From Armillaria gallica (lineage: Eukaryota; Basidiomycota; Agaricomycetes; Agaricales; Physalacriaceae), in assembly GCA_037576215.1 (NCBI GenBank), contig JBANDB010000002.1, forward strand, positions 6,324,001 through 6,388,000: a DNA stretch of 64,000 bases. The letters are read 5' to 3'. The notes beneath the pieces are model-generated. The model was not told where the DNA came from, made no database searches, and was given only the letters and a program-made list of their open reading frames with translations. Position numbers and translations under genes: made by a program. This document shows positions 50,349 to 60,239 of the stretch, one piece after another. Positions within the stretch are counted from its first letter, which is position 1. Each line of letters starts with the position of its first letter.

Positions 50349-50857
50349 ATGGCAAATGCCACTGCTCGAAGTGGTGATGACCCAGCCACCGATTATCACT
50401 CCGCTAATGACAGCAGTAGGCAGGTAGGTGGGAACAGGTCTTCACAGGAAGATAATCGGGAAGCAGAGTGCTACCCCAGGGATTCAAGAGCAAACCCTGG
50501 CTTGCAGAGTGCAAGCTGTCCACAGAGTGATGGACAGCCCTGTCAGAGGGCAGAACCTAGAGCAGGTTCAGCGAGTCAGAGCGACAGCCAACCAACAAGA
50601 GAAGAAGCCAGTGTGCACATGTTGGAACTGATAGACCACCGTACAAATCATGGTCAAGGGACACATATAAGAGCATGGATGATTGCTGGAGTTCGCATGA
50701 GTGAATGCCGATCAACAGCTGAACAAAATTGATGCAAGAAAGGCACAAAATCATTTATCAAAATTGCAGCATTGAATATCCGTGGGATGGGTAACATGAA
50801 CACATGGCATCCTGATAATAAGTGGAACCATGTCAATCAAATCATGAATACCAAAAA
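50349..50857 (+). pseudogene. LINE ORF2, 5' part (start of endonuclease)
   Basis: From ATG 50349 the frame is polar and low-complexity (residues 1-127), then meets TGA at 50730-50732. It continues in frame as FIKIAALNIRGMG, the first strand of an AP-endonuclease-like (EEP) fold with its metal-binding Asn, then KWNHVNQIMNTK, where it is cut by the LTR element. The next residues of the fold (GILIVSEAH, with catalytic Glu) lie at 60250, on the far side of the insertion. Confidence 0.8.
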
Positions 50858-51261
50858 TGTTACGATTTTTCACCTTTTCTTATCTTATCTCGATACCCCG
50901 GACCGACGGCACCACAGCACCTTGATTGACACACGGAATCCAGCTCTTATCCATGCATCTGCAGCATGATGGCTCAGCTGCCTGGATACTGACAGACTTC
51001 CTGACGTTTATTGTCTGACAACCACATGACTCGATTATTATTAGAACTGAACTGAATCATATATAAGTAACGTAGCTCTCAACCATGTACCCTAGCTTCG
51101 AGCTAAGTTAATACATACCGGACTTATCTTCTCAACTTCTTGCTACGCATTATCTGCTTGCACTCATGGTCTACGAGTACTGCCACTATTGAGGTTCAAC
51201 CCGAAGTGCGAGGTTACCTTGATATTGTGCTTGCTTGTTCCACCCGAGTCCAGGCATAATA
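50858..51261 (+). repeat. 5' LTR of the chromovirus
   Basis: It runs from TGTTACGATTTTTC to GGCATAATA (404 bp). Compared with the 3' LTR the terminal CA has become TA. It has a TATA-like box (TATATAAG, 51060-51067). By hand count it differs from the 3' LTR at about 33 positions, all transitions but one (T/A near 51042), with no indels. Confidence 0.95.
51060..51067 (+). promoter_or_regulatory. TATA-like element of the 5' LTR
   Basis: TATATAAG is preserved at the same offset (202 bases from the LTR start) in both LTRs (also 60038-60045), consistent with the U3 promoter that would drive the genomic RNA. The role is inferred from position and motif. Confidence 0.5.
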
Positions 51262-51534
51262 ATTAGCTCGAAGCTTTCTACTAAACTTCCTAATGTTCAC
51301 TGCGGAAGCCTTATGCCATTGAACTGACGATCCAGAAACCCCCAGAAATCAAAGAAAAACCCTGAACACAGAAACCACAAAGGAGTGAGAGGAAAGAAAC
51401 CCAGGAACAATCGGAAGAGGAGATACCACCAGCGCAGGCCCAAGGGAGTGGAAACAGACAATGACAACAACCACTATGACTATTGTGGTTACTATGGGGG
51501 AGACTACGACTCCAATATCAACTAGGAACCCTGC

Positions 51535-52216
51535 ATGATAATGTTCCCCACCGAGCCCTGCATCATCCTCGCCATTGTCCTCGCCGTGTTCTTCAGCATG
51601 ACCCTTATCTTCATTCTCGCCCTTCTCTGCTACCTCTGCTATCAAACCGAGGACCTCAAAAACCAGACCAGACCCCCATGACACTACATCCCGTTGCACA
51701 CCCTCATACCCAAACCATCCCTCACACTCCACGATGCCACCCTACACCCTGCCCCTGACACCAACTGAGGAGGACACCATACTTTTCGATAACCTCACCA
51801 TACTCCTCATAGAACTCCTGTTCGCCATCTACCGTGAACACCGACGAAACAACCCCCGACACCTCCAACACGCCTCCTCCTCCCCATCCACTCTATCTCA
51901 CCGAGCGAGAACAGCTCCTCGGTGCGATAGCATTCATCTGTCTCCAGATCGCCATATACCAGATACTGGCCCTTTGGAGAGAGCTCGACCAAGTGCAGGA
52001 GATACTGCGACACCAACGACGAAACGAATGAACACTAACTTGACCCCGACCCAGACCATCAGCATCGGTGTAGCAATCGCCCTCACCACTCTCATTTTCC
52101 TCACCATCCTTCTAACCATTGCATACATCAAGGAGATCCGGAATCTCCTCACCAGAACTGGGATCCTAATACCAAGGACCCCCCGAACCGATTTCAGAAC
52201 CACACCATTCCCTTGA
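51535..52216 (+). CDS. Cluster of short overlapping ORFs with hydrophobic segments (chromovirus leader)
   Basis: Four small frames lie between the 5' LTR and gag. (a) ATG 51535 to TGA 51681, 48 codons, contains IILAIVLAVFFSMTLIFILA. (b) From ATG 51734, begins MPPYTLPLTP and holds TILLIELLFAIY. (c) About 51834-52031, opening at GTG in place of an expected ATG, contains LLGAIAFICLQIAIYQILAL. (d) ATG 52028 to TGA 52216, 62 codons, contains ISIGVAIALTTLIFLTILLT. Frames (c) and (d) overlap by ATGA; (a) also ends in an ATGA. Each predicted product would be a single-pass membrane microprotein with a short charged tail. Such a set is not standard for gypsy elements. Function is unknown; accessory, envelope-like, captured, or leader peptides are all possible. 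Confidence 0.5.
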
Positions 52217-52255
52217 CACTATGTTGACCCCTATACCCCCCAACCCAGACAAACA

Positions 52256-53703
52256 GTGGGCTGGACAAGTCTGGCATCCGGGCACTCAGAGGTGAGCAAT
52301 GCCCATCGGAGGACGACCACTGTTCAGAACCCCTCCAACAATGAACACATCCCACGAAACGTGACCCCAGGCCCCAGCAGGATACGGCGACCCGCTGAGT
52401 CCCCCACTGAGGTCGAACAACCCATTCTGAACCAGACGAGGCTATGGCCTGCACGACGAGGAGTCGCCTTCCCTGAGAGAGAGAACGGCATCTCCTACAT
52501 CAGCAAACATGACCAGGCCACAATCGCCATCTGGTTTGAACGGAACCTTTCTCTGTGGCTACAGGAGTGGGACCAACCAGTCCAACCCCCAGATGACTCC
52601 GACACCACTGAGTGGTTCGAACAGAACGCAACCCCCACCAGTAGCCCTGACTTGGACGCCACTGCCCAGCTGGCAATTTGTGAGAGGGTACTCAAGCCCT
52701 GACCAAGCTACCCAGAGCCAGCAGGTGCTCTACCATTCGCTCCTACTGCAGAGCCAGAACCAACCCCCAAACCCGCAAATGCAGAACTCTGGGGAAGCGA
52801 CACCGACACCGACGCTGACCCCTTTGCTGACCCAGTCCAAACAAGAAGGGACAGTGATCCCCTCAACCCGTTCGGACCCGACTACGAGTGGCCCAAGCTT
52901 GCTGACATTGACCGAGCAGTTCTCGGCCCCCATGTCACTGCTGCCTGGGAACTCAGACAGCGGGACTTCGATGCCTGAGCCGGGTGGCCCCACAACCAAT
53001 ACCCCCAAGTCCACATGGACTACTACCTCACCACTGAACAAGGTGACGAACCCCTGGGCCACTGAAACTCTGAGGGAATCTTCTATGACAACTGGACCCC
53101 CGGAATCGTGACCCCTATGGAATGGAGGCAATGTCGGAGTTCGCCCAAGAACAGCAGAAGAACAGGTGGTACTCGAGGCCGACCTCAACGCCCTCACAAT
53201 CCTGGAACAGGAATGCCTGGAGGGAGAATCTCGCTGAGGGATTCAATCTCGATTGGGAAATGTTCAGGAACCTCGACATAGAATTCCCAGAACCACTCCC
53301 TGATTTGCCACCCCGACAACGAAACCCACAACACCCCAGATATATGGGGCCATGAATGAGTTGACTGATAGCAGGAGCGGGAGTAGGAGAAATGCCAGAG
53401 ATGAACGACAGATGGGCAGAACGACCAGACCAAGGGGTGCCAGCACAGCCACCACCAGTGCCCAATGAGGGAGACCAGCTGCAACAGCTACTCCACCAGA
53501 TGGCCCAGCTGCACGATGAGAACGTGCAGCTGCGAGATGACTTGCTGGACCTACAACATAGGCAACAGCAGAGGGGAAGACCAGGGGCTCCGCCATATCG
53601 ACTGGACCCCGACCATTATTTGATCCCAAGACTGCCTGGCTGGGTACCACCTGGGCAAGGACCAGTAGGCGACTGGGATGCCACCAACCCCCTGCCTTCT
53701 TAG
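52256..53703 (+). pseudogene. Chromovirus 5' gag-region polyprotein, interrupted
   Basis: This acidic, Pro/Gln-rich coding region precedes the capsid. One frame (52256 to about 53130) reads ISYISKHDQATIAIWFERNL and WLQEWDQPVQPPDDSD, with TGA at 52700, 52975 and near 53065. After a frame change near 53120 it continues as ENLAEGFNLDWEMFRNLDIE, two TGA near 53353-53363, then a Gln-rich coiled-coil (LQQLLHQMAQLHDENVQLRD) and DPDHYLIPRLPGWVPPG. It probably forms the N-terminal gag domains; no enzymatic motif is present. The lesions resemble those of pol. Confidence 0.6.
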
Positions 53704-53705
53704 GG

Positions 53706-54635
53706 GTGAAACCGATCCTCGTAAAAACCCCCGAACTATTCAAAGGCAAACACGATGACATGGACCGGTTCATCGGAGACTGCAACACCTACTTCGAGGT
53801 GTTCCACCATCAGTTTCGCAGAGTCTTGTCCCTGATGGTGGTCTTCGCCACATCACACTTCGCCAAGAGAGCCAAGGACTGGTGGAACCACTGCCGGAAG
53901 CACTATTGGGTAGATGACCCCCAAGACCCAGCTGGCCTGCGATACTGATATCCCCACTGGGATGACTTCATCCACAAGTTCAAGGCACAGTTCAGGGACC
54001 CGGCCGTCAAAGAGATGCACGACAAGAAGATGAGAGAAATGAAGATGGCAGGTGATCCGGCCACCATCTACTTCCAGAAGCTAGAAATAGAAGCCACTCT
54101 AGCTGGAAGACATGAGGACACAGGACCATCGGGAACGATGGTCGCCACGGTATGAGCTGGAGTTCCCATGAGCTACACCCACATCATTGCAGATATCAGA
54201 GTGGGACTCCCTCAAGACTACGATGATTGGAAGGAGTGGATCCTGGTCATGTACGAGGAACGACAATGCAACTGGGCCTACAACAAAGTCCACGGCATTG
54301 AGATGAGATCTGACAAGCGTCCTCAGAGGAATCAGAAACAAATTACCGCCTCCAGCAGCCAGAAGCATGCCGCAGGAGGCACGACAGGTTCCTCGACAAA
54401 CAAGACAGCAGAAAGGCCATACAACTTGAGGGGGTGGTACATGCCAAGGGGCAACAACGCCAAGATGCAGATTGACTGCAAGAAGCACATGTCCAAGAGA
54501 CGATGCTTCAACTGCCACGAGAAGGGGCACATCTCGAAGGATTGCCCAAAGCCGAAGAAGGAGAAGGTCTGTGTGATCATGACTGACAAAGTACCACTCG
54601 CCAACAGCACAAAGGTGGAGGAGGTAAAAGAGTAG
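53706..54635 (+). pseudogene. Chromovirus Gag capsid and CCHC nucleocapsid
   Basis: Capsid and RNA-binding parts of Gag. The frame reads KTPELFKGKHDDMDRFIGDC, then WVDDPQDPAG, the Ty3-type capsid segment FIHKFKAQFRDP and ATIYFQKLEIEA, and the nucleocapsid knuckle CFNCHEKGHISKDC (C-x2-C-x4-H-x4-C, about 54505-54546). Two TGA codons interrupt it (53946-53948 and 54153-54155), both in frame. It ends at TAG 54633-54635, probably the natural gag terminator since pol then opens in the -1 frame. The start at 53706 is simply the first Met after the preceding frame change. Confidence 0.85.
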
Positions 54636-54661
54636 ATCGTCCAGCATTCGATTCCACTGCG

Positions 54662-57600
54662 ATGACCAAGGACTTTACGGGTGTGCGCCCACTTACTGCT
54701 GAGCGGTCTGATTTCTTTTTACATACAGACATTTCTACTATGCATTCGGCTATACCCCGACCCCCAAGTGCAGGGTCGGTTTCTTCTGTGACTTCTGTTA
54801 CCACAGACAATATACGGCCTATGCGCCATTTACCGACTTATACCTGTGCACCCTTACCAGAATCGAACAACAGATATGACGCCCCTCAGGGCATGGACTC
54901 GACTAACAAACTGACTGTAGATGACGGGGCCGCCGACCCCAGGACTGCGCAACCGGCTAAACGACTGGCAAGTAGCTCATCATGAGCGAACACATCAATT
55001 GAAAAGGTGACTACCATATCACCACCCATCTTAACAGCAACGCCTCAGATGCATGACCCCGTGACTCAAGGTGATTCCAAGGACAGTGGGGCATGCATCG
55101 CAAGACAGGCTCAACTGGATGGGGCAAGGGAACAAGCGCCTTCACTTGCGAAGGGTCTCGCCCCCCTTGATGAAGCGGCCCCCCACATTCAGAAAATAGC
55201 TCTGGCAAAATCTGATGCAGATACAGGGACTACCGCAAGGAACGAGTCTCTACGAGAGACTCCGATCATCAAGACCATGTGCATCACGGACCAATGGGCA
55301 AGCAAGAGTCCTAGGAGCGTGTCCGCCAGACAAGACAAAGGGTGATCCACCATCGGCAGAGGCCCTAGGCAGGGACCGAACGATTCGCTAAGTCCTGAGG
55401 GAACAGGCCGGGCTGGTAAGTCCGTTCATTCAGCACAAGTCGAGCCCACTGTCATCTTTGATGACAGCCCCAAGGTCCAGATGAACTTGTGGCAGTTGGC
55501 TGTCTCCAATGAGGCCTGGATAGTCAACCCCCTAGGTGATCCCGATGAAGACGCACAGGTGACAAGAACTGTTGGATGCGCAACAGCCCTGACCAAGAGC
55601 AAGCACAACAGCAAAGCCAAACCGGGGGAAGCTGTTAGTGCCCAGGCGGTGAAGAGGGGGCACATAAGTATGATCGAAGTACCCAATGAAGAAGACAACT
55701 TCGCCTTCCAGAAATGGCTCGCCACGGGCAGCCCGACAATTTCTCCAAAGCACCGCCCTACAATGCTCCTGACTCCACCCAAAACCCCGACCCACGCCAC
55801 GAAGAGCCTCTCTAACAAGGGAGTGACCTCACCAACAGTAGCTGCACCCAAAGCAGTCAGTGCAAAGGTTCAAGAGGTCCCCCACTGGTGGATGAAGCCT
55901 TTCGAGGTTGACTGGACGCTACGAGCCATCCATGAAGCAAGCAGCAACAACGCCGCCCATGCGATCCTATGCCTTTGGATCCACAAAGACAGAATGGGGG
56001 AACTCACCGATGAGCTCCTCACCGAACTCCGAGAGCAGGGCGAGCTCGCCCACGAACAACTCTACGAACTCAGGGAGCCCATCCAATACATCCGAGGGGC
56101 CTCCGGTGACTTCATGGTGCCTGTCACCATCAAGCCATGCACGAGACGGAAGGTCCTTAGCACGAAAGCCCTGATCGACAGCGGCTGTACCAGGAGTGCA
56201 ATTAACTGCACCTATGTACAGGCCCATGACCTAGACACGAAGAAGGCGCTGGTACCCATTCTGGTATACAATGCAGATGGGACCCGCAACAAAGGCGGGA
56301 ACATCACCGAGTTCATTGAGATGTGCCTCACCATTGGCGAACATCGCAAACGAATTGACCTTGCGGTCATGAACCTTGGAGGCAAGGATGTTTATCTTGG
56401 ACATGACTGGCTCAAGCGCCATAACCCAAGTATAAACTGGAAGACTGGCAGCGTCATCTTCAGACATTGCCAATGTGTCAAGAACCACATCGAGCTACCC
56501 GACACAGGCCCCGATGATCATTGGGACAAAGAACTTGAGGAGGGCGACACCATTCTCACCGTCCGAATGGAAGAAGAATTGATCATTTGAGCAATGTACC
56601 ACAGGAACGACTTAGCGGCTAAGGCTAACACTGACAAGCCCAAAAAGACCTTTGAAGAAATGGTACTGGAGCACTACCATTCCTTCTGCAACCTGTTCTT
56701 GAAGGACAATTTCAACGAGCTACCTGACTGAAAGCCATGGGACCATGCCATCGAACTGGTGCCCAATGCGAAGTTGACCCTAGATTGCAAGGTCTACCCC
56801 TTGAACCGAAACAAACAGGAACAGCTCGACAAGTTCCTTGACAAGAACCTGGAATCTGGCCGAATCTGGCCTTCCAAATCCCCATTCATGTCCCCCTTCT
56901 TTTTGTCAAAAAGAAGGATGGCACGCTACGACCCATACAGGACTACCGCAAGCTCAATGAGATGACAATCAAGAATCGATACTCACTACCGCTCATCTCC
57001 AAACTCATCAACAAGCTGCATGGTGCCAAGTACTTCACGAAGCTCGATGTTCGTTGGGGATACAACAACGTCCGAATCAAGGAAGGGGATGAGGAAAAGG
57101 CCACCTTCCACATGAACCAAGGGCTCTTTGAGCTGACTGTCATGTTTTTCGGGCTCACCAATTCGCCTGCGACATTCCAGTGGATGATGAACGACATCTT
57201 CAAGGACCTGATTGCCGAAGGCAAGGTCACCATCTACTTGGACAACATCCTAATCTTCTCCAAGGACTTGGGGGAGCACTGACAGATCGTGAAGTGCATC
57301 CTCCAATGGCTTCATGAGAACAAACTCTTCCTCAAAGTGGAGAAGTGCGAATTCGAGGTTCTTGAGACAGAGTACCTCGGCATCATCATCAGCCAGGACT
57401 CCATACACATAGACCCTGTCAAGATTGTGGGAATCGCAGAATGGCCAACGCCACAATGAAAAAAGGAGCTCCAGTCATTCCTTGGATTCACAAACTTCTA
57501 TCAGAAGTTCATCAAGATGTACTTGAAAGTTGTCAAACCACTCATGCAACTGATGGGCAATGCAGAATGGAAGTGGGGAGGCGAACAGGACAAGGCCTTC

Positions 57601-59799
57601 CAGGAACTGAAGTGATGGATGGCCGAGGACGTCATCCTAGCCATCCTAAACGACGACGACGCGTCCCGAGTAGAAGCTGATGCCAGTGAAGGCGTGGTCG
57701 GTGCTGTCCTCAGTCAGCAACAGAACGGAGTTTGGTGCCCAGTGGCCTTCATGTCGAAGTCACTCAGTGCGACAGAAAGGAACTACGAGATCTATGACAA
57801 GGAGCTGCTCACAATCATGCTTGCACTTTTGGAGTGGCACCATTACCTCATGGGCACTGCAAAAGAAGTAGAAATCTGGACGGATCATCAGAACCTCCAG
57901 TATTTCCAACTCCCACAAAAGCTGAACCAATGACAAGCACGATGGGTCACTGAGCTCACAGAGTACCATTTCAAGCTCTTCCACAAGCCCGGCGCCCAAA
58001 ACGTGAAAGCCAACCTGCTTTCCCGACGAAGCAACCACGACCAAGGCCTGAAGAACAACGATGACATCGTCATCCTCCAGCCAGTGCACTTCTGCGCCCT
58101 CATCATGCCAACAACGAGTGAAGTCCATCAGCAGATCGAAGAAGCAACCTGACAAGAGGAATTGTGGGATGAAGGCATCGCCATGTCCCTCAGTCATGAA
58201 CGAGGAATCTCCCGAAAGGAAGGGATATTATATTACGACAACCGCATCTACATACCATGAAAACGCGCCCTCCAAGGGGAAATCATCTCCCAATATCACG
58301 ACCACATTACCACCGGCCATCCAGGGATCAAAAAGACGAAGGAGTTAGTACTCCGCGACTACTGATGGCCCAAGATGAAGAAGGACATTGAAGCCTACAT
58401 CAAAGGCTGTGAAACGTGCCAGCAAACAAAGTCGAGCACCGCCGCCAAAGCAGCACCGCTCCATCTGAACGCAATACCAGCCACACCATGAACACATATA
58501 TCCGTCGATATGGTCACTGGTCTCCCTGACTCGAATGGACACAATGTGATCCTCATGATCATGGACCGATTCTCGAAGGCGATCATCCCAGTTGCCTGCA
58601 ATATGCAACTGTCAGCTGAAGGATGGGCCCAAATTCTCCGAGACCACATCTATGCGTGCCATGGAATGCCACAGGTAGTCATATCTGACTGTGGACCGCA
58701 GTTCATATCCAAGTTCATGAAGGAACTGTATCAAATGCTTGACATCATGCCTAATGCATCCACAGTGTTCCACCTGCAAACCGATGGGCAGACAGAGAGG
58801 GTCAACCAAGAAGTGGAAAAGTACCTCCAGATCTTTGTCAACCACAGACAGACCGACTGGAGCGATTGGCTCCCACTTGCCGAGTTTGTGCACAACAACC
58901 GCATCCACAGCACAACAGGCAAGAGCCCCTTCATGGTGCTCTACGGGTGGAACCCTTGAGTTCTCCCTGACTCCCGACGACCCTCATCAGTATCAAACCC
59001 CGCTGTGGAAGACTTCATCAAAAACATGACCACAGTCCATGCTGAGACTCAGAAGGCACTCGAAGAAGCCGCCGGAAGGATGAAAGCTCAATACAACAAA
59101 AAGAAACGCACTGCCCACTCATACCAGATCGGAGACCACGTGTGGCTCGACACCACAAACCTTCACCTTCCCCAACCAAAGAAGAAGCTCAACAACAAAC
59201 ACGTCGGGTCCTTCCTGAACCTTGACAAGGCAGGCACTAGCGCATACAAGCTCAAACTACTGCCTCACTGGAAGATCCACCCACACTTCAACAAGAAGCT
59301 CCTAACCCCGTATGTGCCACCAGCATTCCCTAATCAGGAATCGCCACCACCACCACCACCCGACCTCATCAAAGATGAAGAAGAATACAAAATCGAAGAG
59401 GTACTCGACTCCTGAACATGTACGATTCAAGGAGGCCGAGGACGAAAGTCATGAAAAGCCATTGACTACTTCGTCAAGTGGAAGGGCTGGACACAGGAAC
59501 ATAACTCCTGGGTCAGAGACGATGAAATGGGAAACGCACAGGAAGCGATCAAGGAGTATGAAGACAAGGCTAGCCATGCACGCCAAATCGACATACCCAA
59601 AATTGCAACCAAAGACGAAAACAAACGCATAACCATGATCATAGACTGCAAGTTCAATGACAGCGTCATCTCCTACCTCGCACAGCAACAAGACAGGAAG
59701 CAGAAATGGGTCGAAGAACCAGACCAGGAACAATGGCAATACCTCATAGAAGACTACTGGAACAGCAGTCGGAGCAACTCAGAAAACGATGAGCCTTAA
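54662..59799 (+). pseudogene. Chromovirus Pol: protease, RT, RNase H, integrase, chromodomain
   Basis: Pol converts the RNA to DNA and inserts it. After a long low-complexity linker come the protease motif ALIDSGCTRSAIN (56167-56205), RT blocks ([37 protein letters not shown]), YLDN at 57235-57246 where YLDD is required, RNase H (EADASEGVVGAVLSQ, DKELL, WTDHQNL), the integrase zinc finger (H-x3-H ... CETCQQ), catalytic Asp in SVDMVTGLPD, Asp in VISDCGPQF (family SDRGPQF), Glu after QTDGQTERVNQ, then a chromodomain (EEYKIEEVLDS ... YFVKWKGW). One T is missing from a T run near 56900. In-frame TGA codons: 54983, 55343, 56588, 56729, 57280, 57457, 57613, 57931, 58150, 58258, 58363, 58489, 58957, 59413, 59449. 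The chromodomain predicts targeting to heterochromatin. Confidence 0.92.
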
Positions 59800-59835
59800 T
59801 GGCAGTTGGGACACCTGCCTTTAACAAGAGGGTAA

Positions 59836-60239
59836 TGTTACGATTTTTCACCTTTTCTTATCTTATCTTGATACCCTGGACTGACAGCACCATGGCACCT
59901 CGATCGACACATGGAATCCAGCTCTTATCCACACATCTGCAGCATGACAGCTCAGCTGCCTGGATACTGACAGACTTCCTGACGTTTATCGTCTGACAAC
60001 TGCACGACTCAATTATTATTAAAACAGAACCGAATCATATATAAGTAACATAGCTCTCAGCCATGTACCCTAGCTTTGAGCTAAGTTAATACATACCGGA
60101 CTTATCTTCTCAACTTCTTGCTACGTGTTATCTGCTTGCACTCATGGTCTGCAAGTACTGCTGCTATTGAGGTTCAACCCGAAGTGCAAGGTTACCTTGA
60201 TATTGTGCTTGCTTGTTCCACCCGAGTCCGGGCATAACA
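59836..60239 (+). repeat. 3' LTR of the chromovirus
   Basis: It runs from TGTTACGATTTTTC to GGCATAACA (404 bp), same length as the 5' LTR. It is preceded by the purine-rich tract and followed by AAAAA, matching the AAAAA before 50858. It retains the canonical TG...CA ends. Confidence 0.95.

Larger units (their letters stand above)
50858..60239 (+). mobile_element. Chromodomain Ty3/gypsy retrotransposon (chromovirus), full length
   Basis: This complete 9,382-bp element has two 404-bp LTRs, a 5-bp target duplication (AAAAA on both sides), a purine-rich tract (AAGAGGGTAA) directly before the 3' LTR, gag, and a pol with protease, RT, RNase H, integrase and a C-terminal chromodomain. It sits in the same orientation as the LINE it interrupts. 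Length is above what I expect for chromoviruses, mainly because of about 2.4 kb between the 5' LTR and the capsid region. Pol is one frame from about 56900 to 59799 apart from TGA codons, with a single T deletion near 56900. No env gene was recognised. The primer-binding site could not be assigned. Confidence 0.95.

Noticed and set aside
51483..51758. 91-codon Pro/His-rich ORF overlapping the chromovirus leader
   Set aside because: Overlaps hydrophobic frame (a) in another frame, with composition typical of an out-of-frame reading; only its ATGA overlap at 51678 was noted.
54099..54647. 182-codon minus-strand ORF antisense to gag
   Set aside because: Shadow of the gag frame; hydrophobic translation arises from the complementary codons.
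53946..59451. TGA reassigned to Arg or Trp, or programmed readthrough
   Set aside because: Standard nuclear code is expected in basidiomycetes, genuine terminators in the same region also use TGA, and missense changes (YLDN, SDCGPQF) with the same CpG signature show mutation, not recoding.
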